A stretch of 14,002 nucleotides of DNA from Bacteroidales bacterium UBA755 (GTDB taxonomy: Bacteria; Bacteroidota; Bacteroidia; Bacteroidales; UBA932): NCBI GenBank assembly GCA_002297815.1, contig DBKH01000027.1, positions 339-14,340 of the forward strand, written 5' to 3'. Under the pieces are notes generated by a model, which made no database searches, was not told the origin of the DNA, and saw nothing but the letters and a program-made list of their open reading frames with translations. A program made the translations under genes and the position numbers. Shown here piece after piece: positions 12,915 to 14,002 of the stretch. Positions within the stretch are counted from its first letter, which is position 1, and every line of letters begins with the position of its first letter.

Positions 12915-14002
12915 ATGGCGGACGAAAAGATAATATTTTCAATGAACGGTGTGGGAAAGGTTCTCCCGCACAACAACAAGGTTATTCTGAAAGACATCTA
13001 CCTTTCATTCTTCTACGGAGCAAAAATAGGCATCATCGGTCTGAACGGCTCCGGTAAATCGACCCTGATGAAGATCATCGCCGGTGTTGAGAAATCCTAC
13101 AGGGGCGAGGTGGTCTGGGCACCGGGCTATTCAGTGGGCTACCTAGAGCAGGAGCCGCAAATGGATCCTGACAAGACTGTGCTAGAGGTCGTGCAGGAAG
13201 GCGTGCAGGAGGTGATGGATGTGCTCAATGAATATAACGAGATCTCTCTCAAGTTCATGGAGCCGATGGACGACGACCAGATGAACGCGCTCATCGAGCG
13301 TCAGGGCGAGCTGTCCGAAAAAATCGAGCATCTGGGCGGATGGGAGATCGACGCAAAACTTGAAAGGGCGATGGACGCTCTGAACTGCCCTCCATCAGAC
13401 GCTAAGATCTCCACTCTTTCTGGTGGCGAGCGCCGCCGTGTGGCTCTCTGTCGTCTGCTTCTCCGAGAGCCGGACGTGCTGCTTCTGGACGAGCCTACCA
13501 ACCACCTTGACACTGAAAGCATCCAGTGGCTGGAGGCGCACCTGCGTCAGTACAAGGGCACGGTCATCGCCGTGACCCACGACCGTTACTTCCTCGACAA
13601 CGTGGCCGGATGGATTCTTGAGCTTGACAGAGGCGAAGGCATTCCGTGGAAGGGCAACTACAGCTCATGGCTGGAGCAGAAGACCAAGAGGCTTGAGATG
13701 GAGGAGAAACAGGAGAGCAAGCGTCGCAAGACCCTCCAGCACGAGTTGGAGTGGGTGCGCATGGCCCCTAAAGCCCGTCAGGCCAAGCAGAAGGCTCGTC
13801 TTGGAGCCTACGAGAAACTGGCCGCAGCCGATTCTAAGGAGAAAGAGGCTAATCTGGAAATATACATTCCGAACGGACCGCGCCTCGGCAACAAGGTCAT
13901 CGAATTCAAGGACGTGTCCAAAGCCTACGGGAACAAGGTTCTCTTCGAGCATCTTTCGTTCGCCCTTCCGCCTGCCGGAATCGTGGGTGTCATCGGTCCT
14001 AA
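12915..14002 (+). CDS. ettA: EttA, energy-dependent translational throttle (ABC-F), 5' part
   Basis: The frame from the ATG at 12915 (MADEKIIFSMNGVGKVLP) stays open to the window end, giving 362 of the roughly 555 residues usual for EttA. The first ABC domain is complete: Walker A GLNGSGKST (42-50), an arm region of about 95-140, signature LSGGE (168-172), Walker B LLLDEP (D192, E193) and H-loop THDRYF (H222). A charged helical linker follows (about 248-320, with KTKRLEMEEKQESKRRK and PKARQAKQKARL). The second ABC domain begins near 327 and is cut in its Walker A region (GVIGP). EttA binds the ribosomal E site and gates elongation according to the ATP/ADP ratio. The arm plus the MAPKARQAKQKAR linker distinguish it from Uup and other ABC-F members. 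It probably shares the kinase promoter. Confidence 0.93.
   Translation, partial: MADEKIIFSMNGVGKVLPHNNKVILKDIYLSFFYGAKIGIIGLNGSGKSTLMKIIAGVEKSYRGEVVWAPGYSVGYLEQEPQMDPDKTVLEVVQEGVQEVMDVLNEYNEISLKFMEPMDDDQMNALIERQGELSEKIEHLGGWEIDAKLERAMDALNCPPSDAKISTLSGGERRRVALCRLLLREPDVLLLDEPTNHLDTESIQWLEAHLRQYKGTVIAVTHDRYFLDNVAGWILELDRGEGIPWKGNYSSWLEQKTKRLEMEEKQESKRRKTLQHELEWVRMAPKARQAKQKARLGAYEKLAAADSKEKEANLEIYIPNGPRLGNKVIEFKDVSKAYGNKVLFEHLSFALPPAGIVGVIGP

Overview
The window reads as a chromosomal segment of a Bacteroidota bacterium, most likely Bacteroidales from a gut- or rumen-type habitat. The evidence is: intergenic promoters of the Bacteroidetes type (TTTG, 20 nt, TAnnTTTG) upstream of two loci; AT-rich translation starts without strong Shine-Dalgarno sequences; abundant Sec and lipoprotein signal peptides; plant-glycan hydrolases of families GH106 and GH127; a fimbrillin-like lipoprotein; and the TGS-type nucleoside kinase followed by EttA. 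The species cannot be fixed from the sequence alone.

Layout, left to right. (1) 1-2632, plus strand: the 3' part of a GH106-type alpha-L-rhamnosidase, then 4 nt later a secreted calcineurin-like phosphoesterase. (2) 2640-2716: a pair of REP-like palindromic units. (3) 2750-4023, plus strand: an outer-membrane barrel-like protein and a lipoprotein, both of unknown function, ended by a strong intrinsic terminator at 4069-4100. (4) 4172-4843, minus strand: an overlapping MntA/HepT toxin-antitoxin pair with its own canonical promoter. (5) 4951-8279, minus strand: a 42-residue Bacteroidetes-type peptide, then a 1036-residue surface lipoprotein with a fimbrillin-like N-terminus and three beta-helix modules, then a terminator. 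(6) 8280-9059: about 780 bp without a convincing gene but rich in palindromes, including a second pair of REP-like units. (7) 9060-10928, minus strand: a secreted GH127-type beta-L-arabinofuranosidase. (8) 10929-11150: a divergent promoter region. (9) 11151-14002, plus strand: a nucleoside kinase with ThrRS-like N-terminal domains, then the EttA translation factor, which runs off the window.

How the genes fit together. The rhamnosidase, the phosphoesterase and the arabinofuranosidase are exported enzymes suited to trimming rhamnose- and arabinose-containing plant polysaccharides such as pectin side chains or arabinoproteins. No SusC/SusD pair lies in the window, so this is either the edge of a polysaccharide utilisation locus or scattered enzymes. 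The barrel/lipoprotein pair and the peptide/beta-helix lipoprotein pair are surface or envelope loci. MntA/HepT is a compact accessory module, and the kinase and EttA are housekeeping. The least explained material is the covarying REP-like family, the small peptide coupled to the beta-helix lipoprotein, and the barrel/lipoprotein pair.
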